A stretch of 64,000 nt of DNA from VRUE01 sp963824215 (lineage in GTDB: Bacteria > Actinomycetota > Thermoleophilia > Solirubrobacterales > 70-9): NCBI GenBank assembly GCA_963824215.1, contig CAWGOE010000001.1:434001-498000 (forward strand), read 5' to 3'. The notes beneath the pieces are model-generated. The model worked only from the letters and a program-made list of their open reading frames with translations. It did not search any database and was not told the origin of the DNA. Position numbers and translations under genes: made by a program. Below are positions 51,817-60,374 of the stretch, piece after piece. Position 1 is the stretch's first letter; each line of letters begins with the position of its first letter.

Positions 51817-52473
51817 ATGCCCGCCGAAGAGCTCGGCCCGCTGCCGGCCGGTCGCCACGGCTACAGCCGCGAGCAGGTCGAACACCACCAGCGCGAGCGC
51901 CTGATCGCCGGCCTCGCCGAAGCGGTGGCGGAGAAAGGCTACGCCGCGGTGACCCTGTCGGACATCGTTAAGCACGCCAAGGTCTCCCGCCGGGTCTTCT
52001 ACGCCAACTTCGAGAGCAAGGAGCAGTGCTTCCTCGCCGCCTTCGAGGTGGTCGTCGCCCATCTGCGCGAGCTGGTCGCCGAGGCAGTCGAGGCAGTCGA
52101 GGGCTGGCCGCAGCAGGCGATCGCCGCCACCCGCGCCACCCTCTCCTTCCTCTCCTCTGAGCCCGACCTGGCCCGTCTCTGCCTGGTCGAATCGCGCGGC
52201 GCTGGCCCGGCGGTGGTCGCGAGGTTCAACGAGGCGGTGGGGGAGATGGCGCCGCTGCTCGCCCGCGGCCGGGCCGAGCGTCCCGAGGCCGAGCGCCTTC
52301 CCGCCTCGACCGAGGACTCGACGATCGGCGCCCTCGTCTCGCTCGCCTACCGCAAGGTCGCCGGCGGAGAAGCCGCGCAGCTGGAGGATTTGCTTTCCGA
52401 CTGCGCCGAGCTCGTCCTCCTGCCCTACTTGGGCCCCGAAGAGGCCACCCGCCTCGTTCGCGAAGCGGCGTAG
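51817..52473 (+). CDS. TetR-family transcriptional regulator (7)
   Basis: 218 residues from ATG 51817. It has the LPAGRHGYSREQVEHHQRER lead-in shared with regulators 3 and 4, then HTH EKGYAAVTLSDIVKHAKVSRRVFYANFESKEQCFLAAF, and ends CAELVLLPYLGPEEATRLV. An intrinsic-terminator-like hairpin lies well downstream at 52686. Confidence 0.92.
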   Translation: MPAEELGPLPAGRHGYSREQVEHHQRERLIAGLAEAVAEKGYAAVTLSDIVKHAKVSRRVFYANFESKEQCFLAAFEVVVAHLRELVAEAVEAVEGWPQQAIAATRATLSFLSSEPDLARLCLVESRGAGPAVVARFNEAVGEMAPLLARGRAERPEAERLPASTEDSTIGALVSLAYRKVAGGEAAQLEDLLSDCAELVLLPYLGPEEATRLVREAA

Positions 52474-52685
52474 GACCAAAAGCCCTGCGATATCGGATGC
52501 CAGCGTCCACCGGTGGGGGCGGCCGCCGCTCTCGCGGCCCGCGCGACGCTAGGACTATCTGACGCACGTGTTGCGCGCAGAAGCGACCTTTCCCGCCTGA
52601 ATCGGAGGGATAGGCGAACGGCGACCACCAGAACGCTCAACGCGCCTAGCCTCACCCTGCCGGTACTCGAACGTCTTGCCTTGGG

Positions 52686-52714
52686 AACGCATCTAGGAAC
52701 GCGTTTTCTTTTTT
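52686..52714 (+). terminator. Probable intrinsic terminator
   Basis: AACGC (52686-52690) pairs with GCGTT (52701-52705), followed by TTTTCTTTTTT. It is the only clear T-tract hairpin I noticed in the window. The stem is short (5 bp), so strength is doubtful. Confidence 0.4.
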
Positions 52715-52725
52715 GGGAACTTTTC

Positions 52726-52754
52726 TTGACAACTCCGTGGCGGAGTGCTTTCCT
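52726..52754 (+). promoter_or_regulatory. Promoter with operator-like palindrome, collagen-like gene
   Basis: A perfect -35 TTGACA (52726-52731), 17-bp spacer and TTTCCT (52749-52754). The spacer contains ACTCCG-TGG-CGGAGT, a perfect inverted repeat placed where a repressor would block polymerase. The region TTTGGGAACTTT...CAACTCC...TTCCTGGGCCTGT resembles the promoter region of regulator 6. Confidence 0.55.
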
Positions 52755-52901
52755 GGGCCTGTCGTCGGTACAGCCAGCACCTTCTAGGAACTGACTGCAA
52801 CCGAATCGGCGAAACAGGGAAATACATACCGAGCTCGCCACATGGGGCCGCAAGGGAAGCGGCCGGCAGAGGGGCTCACGGGACAAGGAGAAGAGATCTA
52901 G

Positions 52902-53885
52902 ATGCTCTCGCCACTACGCAACCGCTTCGGCATCCCGGGTGTGATCTCGGTGATCGCCCTCGTGTTCGCCATGCTCGGCGGCGCCTACGCAGCTTCAGAC
53001 AACAGCGGCTCAGGCGATGCAAGCGCCTCAGCCAAGGCCAAGAAGGGCCCACGTGGACCGAAGGGGCCCAAGGGCGACACCGGCCCCGCGGGACCTGCCG
53101 GCCCAGCAGGACCAGCAGGCGCGAAGGGCGACACCGGCGCCAAGGGTGACAAGGGCGATACGGGCAACAACGGCGCAGCCGGGGCCAACGGCAAAACCGT
53201 CCTCAACGGGACCGCGACCCCAACTGCCGCAGTAGGAGCCCTCGGCGACTTCTACATCGAGACCGACGTCAACAAAATGTACGGGCCAAAGGCAGCTTCG
53301 GGCGCCAACGGAGGTTGGGGCGCTGGCACCGACCTGAAAGGCCCCGAAGGCCCTGAAGGCTCGCCCTGGACCGCTGGTGGCACTCTGCCGCCGGGCAAAA
53401 CCGAGACCGGGACCTGGTTGATCTCCGAGAGCACGACTTTCGGGATGAACCCTTACAGCTCGATCTCCTTTCCGATCCCGCTTGCTGAGCCGGGCGACGA
53501 AGGCAGCGCCTTCGTCTTCCTTCAGCAAGCAACCGCGAACGAAGAATTCGGCAGGGACGAAACGACCGGAGAACCATGCGAAGTTGGCACTCCGGAATGC
53601 ATCGATACGGGCTGTGAAGGGACGCTCGCAGAACCAACGGCCCCGCCCGGTGTCCTCTGCGTATACACCCAGTCCCAGACCTTTGAAAACGCGGGACCCT
53701 CCATCGAAGCGGCGACGAACTTCGAAGGAACCTTCAGCTCCTACGGCACTAGTGGCGCGATCCTGGTGGGCGGCTACCTCGAAGGCGAAGTGGAAGAAGC
53801 AGGGGGGGCAGTGAAAAAAGTCAAAACCGCGACGGTCAATGCCTACGGGACCTGGGCCGTCACCGCCCCGCTCGCGGGGCCATGA
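52902..53885 (+). CDS. Secreted collagen-like (Gly-X-Y) protein
   Basis: 327 residues. Signal peptide or anchor (about 8-31, IPGVISVIALVFAMLGGAYA), then 17 uninterrupted Gly-X-Y triplets (about 49-99: GPR GPK GPK GDT GPA...GAN GKT) able to form a collagen triple helix, with charged GDT/GAK/GDK triplets. The C-terminal globular part (about 100-327) is acidic, has four cysteines (CEVGTPECIDTGCEGT...LCVY) and is not recognised. Probably a trimeric surface fibre. It is first of three consecutive exported-protein genes. Confidence 0.88.
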   Translation: MLSPLRNRFGIPGVISVIALVFAMLGGAYAASDNSGSGDASASAKAKKGPRGPKGPKGDTGPAGPAGPAGPAGAKGDTGAKGDKGDTGNNGAAGANGKTVLNGTATPTAAVGALGDFYIETDVNKMYGPKAASGANGGWGAGTDLKGPEGPEGSPWTAGGTLPPGKTETGTWLISESTTFGMNPYSSISFPIPLAEPGDEGSAFVFLQQATANEEFGRDETTGEPCEVGTPECIDTGCEGTLAEPTAPPGVLCVYTQSQTFENAGPSIEAATNFEGTFSSYGTSGAILVGGYLEGEVEEAGGAVKKVKTATVNAYGTWAVTAPLAGP

Positions 53886-53908
53886 CCTAAGGGATCTACC
53901 CATTGAAC

Positions 53909-53946
53909 TCCCCTCCTCGCCGCCTCGATCCGCGGCGAGGAGGGGA
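53909..53946 (+). terminator. Strong GC hairpin after the collagen-like gene
   Basis: TCCCCTCCTCGCCGC (53909-53923) pairs perfectly with GCGGCGAGGAGGGGA (53932-53946), 8-base loop. It lies between the collagen-like stop and the start of the next gene, so it may attenuate readthrough or stabilise the upstream mRNA. It lacks a T-tract. It also rules out the TTG at 53903 as the next start. Confidence 0.6.
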
Positions 53947-53989
53947 AGCGGCCACCAAGACGCGGACACAAAACGATCAGGGAGCCAAA

Positions 53990-56900
53990 GTGGAGCATGC
54001 AGAGCACAAGAACAGCCATCTGGATACCGTCGCGAGGCGGCTCGGCCTCGCACTTTGCCTCCTTCTAATCGCAGCCCTCTTCACCGCCGCCTCCGCATCG
54101 GCCAGCTATGAGCAGGTAGCCGACTTCGGCAAAAACGAACTGTCGGAAGCGACCGGGCTGGCGGTGAACACGACCGGTGCCGGCGGCGTGCCGGCTGGGA
54201 CCGTCTATGCGGTCGGCAAGACTGGTCGGCGAGTGAGCCGCTACAGCCCGAGCGGAGAGTTCCGCGTGGCTTGGGGATGGGGGGTTGGGAACGCCAAACA
54301 AGAATTCCAGCGCTGCGGCCCTGATGGGGAAAGCGCCTACCCAACCTGCGGACCTCTCCTTAACGACAGATGGGGAGAAGGCCCCGGGCAATTCTGGACG
54401 CTTTCCGGAGTGGCCGTGGAGCAGAGCACCGGCCGGGTGTATGTGCTCGACGGCAACGGTTTGCGCAAAAACGGACTGGTCCAAGTGTTTAGCCCCGATG
54501 GCTCCGAACTGCTGGCGAGCTTCGGTGAGCGCGGGGTGGAAGGTGAATCCTTTGACGAAGGGCCGGCCAAAATACATTCCAACGACCGAGCAAGCAGCAT
54601 CGCGGTGCGCAACGGCGGCGTGGTCTATCTGACCGACTACAAGGCCCCCAGCGACAAATCGGGCGTCGAGGGACGGGTGATGGTCTTCGAAGACGGCGTC
54701 TACGCCGGCCACGGCCACGACATCGCCCCCTTCCCGCAGGGACCGAGGTACAGCCCCATAGGCCTGGCGACGGACAACGCCGGCAACCTCTACATGCACA
54801 GTGAAGACGCGATCTATGAGTTCTCGCCGGCCGATCGTCTGATGCCGATATGCGAGTTCCAGTTCTCGGCGGGGGGGATCCTGGGGATGAGCGTCGATCC
54901 GGCCACCGGCGCCCCCTTCTTCTACAGCTCGAAAGGCAAAAAAGAAATCCACCAGCTGAGCCCCTGCAGCTCAGAAGGCGAATTCGAAGAGGTGGGGACG
55001 ATTCCGGTCAGTCCGAAACCGGCGGCAGGCTACCCGGTCCCGCTCGCCTTCAACCCAACCCTCAGCTATGAAGAAGGCCGCCCACCTGGGGCTCTCTACG
55101 CAGCCGACGGGTCAACTCGCCCTGGAGAACAAGGAATCGGCCACATCTTCGCCCAGCCGGTGAGCTTCCCGCCAGAAATCGAATCGCAATCGGTCTCGGG
55201 CGTGGGGGAATCCTCGGCGCTGCTCGAGGCAGAGATCAACCCCAACGGCGAGGACACCACCTACGTCTTCCAGTACCTGACCGAGGCGGCTTATGAAGCA
55301 AACGAACCGAGCGACCGCTTCGCAGGAGCAAGCGAAGCCCCAGTAGGCGGGGCATCGCTCGGCGGCGGCCTGGCGACGCTGCCGGCTTCGGTCCCGGTAA
55401 CGGGCCTCGCGCCCAACACCGCCTACCGCTTCCGCACGGTGGCCACCAACGTCGAAGGAACGGACGAAGGCGAGGCAAAGAGCTTTCGCACCTACCCCAT
55501 GACCCCCTCCGGCCTGCCCGACGGACGCGCTTATGAGCTCGTCACGCCGGCCGATAAGCATGGCGGGCAGCCCTTCTCGCTCAACCCTGTGCTGGGCAGC
55601 TGCGGAATCGGGTGCAAGCCCGGCGTCAACTCAGAGGCCTTTCCCAGACAGATCTCCTCTAACGGGGAAGCAATCGTCTACTCGGGCTCCCCCTTCTCAT
55701 TAGAGGAAGGCGCCTCCGTATATAACGAGTACCTCTCAAAACGCACTGCCACCGGATGGCAGACGACCAACCTCAGCCCGGCGCTGATGGGATCGAGCAA
55801 ACAGGGCTACAGAGCCTTCAACGCGGATCTGAGCCAGGGGGTTCTCTACCAAGAGCTGCCAACGCTCTCACCCTCGGCCCCCGCTGGCTACGCGAACCTC
55901 TACCAACAACCCTCGGCAGACCCCGGGGCGCTTACGCCTCTATTGACGAGCGCGCCGCCCAACAGGCTGCCGGCAGCCGCCGAAGAAGTCTTCTCGATCG
56001 CCTATGCCGGAGCCTCGAAGGACTTCAACCACCACTTCTTTGCCGCAAACGATGCCCTCGAGGGTTCGGTCCCGTCGGCCATCGATGGTGGCGCGAGCAA
56101 AGGGAACCTCTATGAGCTCGACGGCGCGACGCTGCGGCTTATAAACGTGCTGCCTGACGAAAGCACTGTTCCAGGGGCCTTCTTCGGATCGAAGAACCAA
56201 GCGCAGGGCGAAACCTCCAACCTCTCGCACGCGATCTCCGACGATGGCTCGCGGGTCTTTTGGAGCTCGGAAAGCGGCCAGGTCTACGTGCGCAAGGACG
56301 GCTTGAGCACCGAGGAAATCCCCGACGCGAGCGGCAAATTCCTCACCGCCTCGGCTGACGGCTCCAAGGTCCTGCTCACCAACGGCTTGCTCTATGACGT
56401 CGAGGACCTCGCCGCCCCGCCGATCGACTTGAGCGAAGGCGAAGGCGGCTTCCTGGGGATCACCGGCCAAAGCGAGGACCTCTCGAAGATCTACTTCGTC
56501 GATACCGCAGTGCTCGACGAAGCGCCGAACGATCAGGGCGCGGTCGCCCAGGCAGGCCAGGCCAACCTCTATGCCTGGGAGGAGGGTGGCGTGGCGAGGT
56601 ACGTCGCGACGCTAGCGCATGCGCCCGAAGCCGACGATAACCCGGGAGGGGGCGCGACGTCTGGAACCTGGACGGCTTCACCCACGAACCGCCTTGCCCA
56701 GGCCAGCCCCGATGGCCGCTGGCTCGCCTTCCGCTCCAAAGCGGCGCTGATCGACGGCTTCGAGAACGTCGGGGCCTGTGAACTCGCGGGAGAATCTCCC
56801 CCCGTCTTCAAAACCTCGGCCTGCAAGCAGGTCTACCTCTATGACTCGGCCACCGAAGAGCTGCTCTGCCCCTCCTGCAACCCGAGCGGAGAAGCGCCGC

Positions 56901-57520
56901 ACGGCCCCTCGACCCTGCCGCGGTTGGACTCCGGCCAGGGCCAGCAGGACCCCCAACCCCAGCCCCGCTACCTGAGCGACGCCGGCCGCCTCTACTTCGA
57001 CAGCCAGGACGCGCTCACCATCCGCGACACCAACGAGAACGTCGAAGACGTCTACCAGTACGAGCCGCAGGGAGTCGGTGACTGCAAACGCGAACGCGGC
57101 TGCGTCTCGCTGATCTCAGCCGGGCGCGAACCGGGCGACTCCAACTTCCTCGCCGCCGATCCGGCAGGGAAGAACATCTTCTTCACCACCCGCGATCAAC
57201 TCCTGCTCGAAGACCGCGACAAACTGGTCGACGTCTACGTCGCCCGCGAAGGCGGGGGTTTCCCGACTACTGCGCAAAGCGGCGGCGGCGAGTGCCAGGG
57301 CGAAGCCTGCCAGCCCTCCCCGATCGTCCCCCCCTCCCCGACGCCCGCCTCGGGCTTCACGGGGGCCGGCAACCTGAAGCAGGGCGGCCCGACGAACAAA
57401 CGCTGCCCCAAGCCAAAGCGCAAGGTGCGTCGCAAGGGCAAGACCCGCTGCGTGAGCGCGAACCGAAAGCGCCAAGGCAAAAAGGCCCAAGTGCGCCACA
57501 ACCAAGGAGGCGGGCGATGA
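53990..57520 (+). CDS. Large secreted beta-propeller protein with fibronectin-like domain
   Basis: 1176 residues from GTG 53990 (AGGGAG five bases upstream), followed by a signal peptide (about 14-37, LGLALCLLLIAALFTAASASA). NHL-like repeats occupy about 40-395 (ATGLAVN, LSGVAVEQSTGRVYVLD, PIGLATDNAGNLYM). A fibronectin-III-like domain follows (about 410-525, PPEIESQSVSGVGESSALLEA ... TGLAPNTAYRFRTVATNVEG). A TolB/PD40-like propeller spans about 610-1100 (AISDDGSRVFWSSESGQVYV, ASPDGRWLAFRS, YLSDAGRLYFDSQDALT). It ends in a very basic tail (CPKPKRKVRRKGKTRC) that could bind anionic wall polymers. The large size and layout are characteristic of Thermoleophilia surface proteins; the function is unknown. 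ATGA overlap with the next gene. Confidence 0.85.
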   Translation: MEHAEHKNSHLDTVARRLGLALCLLLIAALFTAASASASYEQVADFGKNELSEATGLAVNTTGAGGVPAGTVYAVGKTGRRVSRYSPSGEFRVAWGWGVGNAKQEFQRCGPDGESAYPTCGPLLNDRWGEGPGQFWTLSGVAVEQSTGRVYVLDGNGLRKNGLVQVFSPDGSELLASFGERGVEGESFDEGPAKIHSNDRASSIAVRNGGVVYLTDYKAPSDKSGVEGRVMVFEDGVYAGHGHDIAPFPQGPRYSPIGLATDNAGNLYMHSEDAIYEFSPADRLMPICEFQFSAGGILGMSVDPATGAPFFYSSKGKKEIHQLSPCSSEGEFEEVGTIPVSPKPAAGYPVPLAFNPTLSYEEGRPPGALYAADGSTRPGEQGIGHIFAQPVSFPPEIESQSVSGVGESSALLEAEINPNGEDTTYVFQYLTEAAYEANEPSDRFAGASEAPVGGASLGGGLATLPASVPVTGLAPNTAYRFRTVATNVEGTDEGEAKSFRTYPMTPSGLPDGRAYELVTPADKHGGQPFSLNPVLGSCGIGCKPGVNSEAFPRQISSNGEAIVYSGSPFSLEEGASVYNEYLSKRTATGWQTTNLSPALMGSSKQGYRAFNADLSQGVLYQELPTLSPSAPAGYANLYQQPSADPGALTPLLTSAPPNRLPAAAEEVFSIAYAGASKDFNHHFFAANDALEGSVPSAIDGGASKGNLYELDGATLRLINVLPDESTVPGAFFGSKNQAQGETSNLSHAISDDGSRVFWSSESGQVYVRKDGLSTEEIPDASGKFLTASADGSKVLLTNGLLYDVEDLAAPPIDLSEGEGGFLGITGQSEDLSKIYFVDTAVLDEAPNDQGAVAQAGQANLYAWEEGGVARYVATLAHAPEADDNPGGGATSGTWTASPTNRLAQASPDGRWLAFRSKAALIDGFENVGACELAGESPPVFKTSACKQVYLYDSATEELLCPSCNPSGEAPHGPSTLPRLDSGQGQQDPQPQPRYLSDAGRLYFDSQDALTIRDTNENVEDVYQYEPQGVGDCKRERGCVSLISAGREPGDSNFLAADPAGKNIFFTTRDQLLLEDRDKLVDVYVAREGGGFPTTAQSGGGECQGEACQPSPIVPPSPTPASGFTGAGNLKQGGPTNKRCPKPKRKVRRKGKTRCVSANRKRQGKKAQVRHNQGGGR

Positions 57521-60297
57521 CTCGGCAGGCAAGGCTCTTCGTATCGCTCCTCGCCCTGGCGCTCTGCCTCATCGCGCCAGCCGCGGCGCAAGCCGACTTC
57601 GGCTTCGTACCCGGCAGCGTCTCCGCTGCCGCGGAAAACAAAAACGGCACGCTCGCCACCGAAGCGGGCTCTCACCCCTTCGCATACACGGTCAGCTTCG
57701 CCTTAAACACCGACCCCGGCGGAGCGCTCGAAGGCGGCGAAGCGCGCGACATCATCGCCGAGCTGCCACCGGGCCTGATTGGCAACCCGCTCGCTGTGCC
57801 GCGTTGCTCGCGCGCAGCGTATGAGGGCGTCCTCCCCAATTGCCCCGCGAACACCCAGGTTGGCGTGCTCAGGGCCAACCTGCCGGGCATCTCCGCCGAA
57901 GTCCAGCTGCCGATCTTCAACCTCGAGCCCCCGCCGGGCATCGCCGGGCAGATCGGCGCTGGCGCGGTCAACCTGAACGTGCTGCAGAGCGCCTCGGTCA
58001 GAAGCGAGCAGGGCTACGGGCTCACGGTCGGCGCCTTCAACATCCCAAACGCGGTGATCTCCGGCACCGAGACGATCTGGGGGGTGCCGGCCGATCCGAG
58101 CCATGACCTCGAACGCACCGGGAACCAGCTCGACAACGGTGGCCCAGGGGTCCCCTCCGACGCTCCCCCGCTGCCCTTCCTCACCCTGCCTGCCAATTGC
58201 GAGGAGACGCTGCAGATAACGCTCAAGGCTGACTCCAAACTCGCCCCGGGCGTCTTCGTCGAGCAGTCGGCCCCAGCCTTCGGATCGCCAGACCCTTTGG
58301 TGCGCTGCGACGCGGTTCCCTTCGCCCCCCAAATCGCCGCCCAGACGACCGGCCGCCTGGCCGAGAATCCGACCGGCCTCGATTTCGAACTGAAGTTGCC
58401 AAACCAGGGCCTTTTGGCCCAAGGCGCGATCGCCGAAACCCAGCCCCACAAAGTCCGCGTGACGCTGCCCGTGGGTGTTACCGCCAATCCAGCGCTGGCT
58501 GAAGGTGTCGGTGTCTGCACTCCGGAGCAATACAAAGCCGAGAAGGCGGACACTGCCCCAGGCCAAGGCTGCCCCGCAGCGTCGAAAATCGGCTCGATAG
58601 TAGGCCACTCCCCACTGGTAGAAGAGCTGATCGAGGGCTCCCTATACCTGGCCGAGCCATATAACAACCCAAGCAATTCCCTAATAGCCCTCTACATAGT
58701 CGCCCGCGTGCCAGAAAGAGGCGTCCTGGTCAAGCAGGCCGGCAAGGTGGAACCGGATCCAACCACGGGCCAGCTCGTGACCACCTTTGAAGGTCTGCCC
58801 CCGTTGCCATACACCGACTTCAAGCTCCACTTCAGAGAAGGCGGCCGCGCGGCGCTGATCACCCCACCAGCCTGCGGCTCCTACACCACCAAAGCGGAGC
58901 TCTATCCCTTCTCTGATCCAACCAAAGCCACTCCCGCCGCCTCGGTCTTCGGGATCGAGCGCGGAGTCGACGGCGGGGCCTGCCCCCCTGGCGGAGTGCC
59001 GCCCTTCAACCCCGGCTTCGAAGCCGGCACGCTCTCCAACTCAGCCGGCGCCTTCTCGCCCCTGCAGATGCGACTGACCCGCAAAGACGGCGATCAGGAC
59101 CTGACCAAGATCTCGACCACGCTGCCACCAGGCGTGCTCGCCTCCCTGGCCGGAGTCGGCAAATGCTCAGACGCCCAGATCGTCCAGGCCCAAGCGAGGA
59201 CCGGGCCCCATGGGGGGATGGAAGAGCTGGCGAGCCCATCGTGCCCAGCCTCTTCCAAGATCGGCCGCACCGAGACCGGCGCCGGAGTGGGAGGAACCCT
59301 GCTCTACGTCCCAGGCAACCTCTACCTAGCCGGCCCCTACAAAGGCGCTCCGCTGAGCGTGGTAGCGATAGTCCCCGCAGTCGCAGGACCATTTGACGTC
59401 GGAACCGTCGTAGTCCGCCTGGCGCTTCGCTTCAACCCGAGGACCGCCCAAGCAGAAGCGGACGGAGCATCCTCGGACCCGATCCCCCACATCCTCAGGG
59501 GCATCCCGCTGAAGGTCAGGGACATCAGGGTCCATGTAGATCGACCCAGCTGGATCTTCAACCCGACCTCTTGTGAATCCACTTCCACTCTGGCGAAGCT
59601 CTGGGGCGGAGGGGTGGACGCCTTCAGCACGCTTGACGACTCGCCGCATTCAGTCGCAGCTCGCTTCCAAGCAGCCGATTGCGCCAACCTCGCCTTCAAG
59701 CCACGTCTTGGCTTGAAGCTGAAAGGCGGCACCAAGCGCGGATCCCACCCAGCCCTGACCGGCACCTACAGGCCACGCGCAGGCGATGCGAACCTCGAGG
59801 GCCTCGTCTTGCGCCTGCCTTCCTCGGCCTTCCTCGACCAGGCCCACATCAGGACGATCTGCACCCGAGTGCAGTACGCGGCCAACGGAGGCAACGGCGG
59901 CGGTTGTCCGAAAGGATCGGTCTACGGACAAGCGACCGCTCACACCCCGCTGCTCGAGGAGCCACTGAGCGGCCCGGTCTACCTCAGATCCTCAAACCAC
60001 AACCTGCCCGACTTCGTCGCCTCACTGCATGGAATCGTCGACATCGAAGCAGTAGCCCGCATCGACTCCAAGAACGGCGGCATCAGGGCCACCTTCAGCG
60101 ATCTCCCCGATGCCCCGATCACCAAAGTCGTGGTGAGGATGCAGGGAGCCAAAAAGGGACTGATCGTCAACAGCCGCAACCTCTGCGGGGCTAAGTCCAG
60201 GGCCAACGCCGACTTCGTCGGGCAGAACGGTCGGCGGTATGGGATTAGGCCTGTGATGGAGGCTGGGTGCGGGAAGGCGCGCAAGAAGAAGCGCTGA
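57517..60297 (+). CDS. Large secreted modular protein, four related modules
   Basis: 926 residues from ATG 57517 (ATGA overlap). Signal peptide (about 6-25, RLFVSLLALALCLIAPAAAQA). Internal modules recur: LPPGLIGNP...CPANTQVG near 80; LPVGVTANP...CPAASKIG...LVEELIEGSLYLAEPYNN near 320-400; LPPGVLASL...CPASSKIGRTETGAGVGGTLLYVPGNLYLAGPYK near 530-610; and LRLPSSAFLD...CPKGSVYGQATAHTPLLEEPLSGPVYLRSS near 770-840. Each has a conserved cysteine pair. No enzyme motif. The C-terminus is basic (GKARKKKR). Probably a surface or matrix adhesin working with the two preceding proteins; this is inference from co-location. Confidence 0.85.
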   Translation: MTRQARLFVSLLALALCLIAPAAAQADFGFVPGSVSAAAENKNGTLATEAGSHPFAYTVSFALNTDPGGALEGGEARDIIAELPPGLIGNPLAVPRCSRAAYEGVLPNCPANTQVGVLRANLPGISAEVQLPIFNLEPPPGIAGQIGAGAVNLNVLQSASVRSEQGYGLTVGAFNIPNAVISGTETIWGVPADPSHDLERTGNQLDNGGPGVPSDAPPLPFLTLPANCEETLQITLKADSKLAPGVFVEQSAPAFGSPDPLVRCDAVPFAPQIAAQTTGRLAENPTGLDFELKLPNQGLLAQGAIAETQPHKVRVTLPVGVTANPALAEGVGVCTPEQYKAEKADTAPGQGCPAASKIGSIVGHSPLVEELIEGSLYLAEPYNNPSNSLIALYIVARVPERGVLVKQAGKVEPDPTTGQLVTTFEGLPPLPYTDFKLHFREGGRAALITPPACGSYTTKAELYPFSDPTKATPAASVFGIERGVDGGACPPGGVPPFNPGFEAGTLSNSAGAFSPLQMRLTRKDGDQDLTKISTTLPPGVLASLAGVGKCSDAQIVQAQARTGPHGGMEELASPSCPASSKIGRTETGAGVGGTLLYVPGNLYLAGPYKGAPLSVVAIVPAVAGPFDVGTVVVRLALRFNPRTAQAEADGASSDPIPHILRGIPLKVRDIRVHVDRPSWIFNPTSCESTSTLAKLWGGGVDAFSTLDDSPHSVAARFQAADCANLAFKPRLGLKLKGGTKRGSHPALTGTYRPRAGDANLEGLVLRLPSSAFLDQAHIRTICTRVQYAANGGNGGGCPKGSVYGQATAHTPLLEEPLSGPVYLRSSNHNLPDFVASLHGIVDIEAVARIDSKNGGIRATFSDLPDAPITKVVVRMQGAKKGLIVNSRNLCGAKSRANADFVGQNGRRYGIRPVMEAGCGKARKKKR

Positions 60298-60374
60298 GCT
60301 GAGCCGAGGCCCCTAGCCAGACGCGAACCGGACCACTTCTTAGGAGTCCGGTATTCGAGTACCTTTGCGCCAAG

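Larger units (their letters stand above)
52474..52901. other. 428-base intergenic region upstream of the surface-protein genes
   Basis: No gene. It contains a GC hairpin near 52510-52545, a hairpin with T-tract (52686-52714), three GGGAAC or GGAAC repeats (52683, 52696, 52715), a TTGACA promoter at 52726, and a leader of about 145 bases ending in AAGGAG at 52884, eleven or so bases before ATG 52902. The long leader suggests post-transcriptional control. Confidence 0.5.

Noticed and set aside
53090..53190. Repeat array or CRISPR in the GC-rich triplet stretch
   Set aside because: The periodicity is 9 bases or less and comes from Gly-X-Y codons of the collagen-like protein; no spacers. No CRISPR array was seen anywhere in the window.
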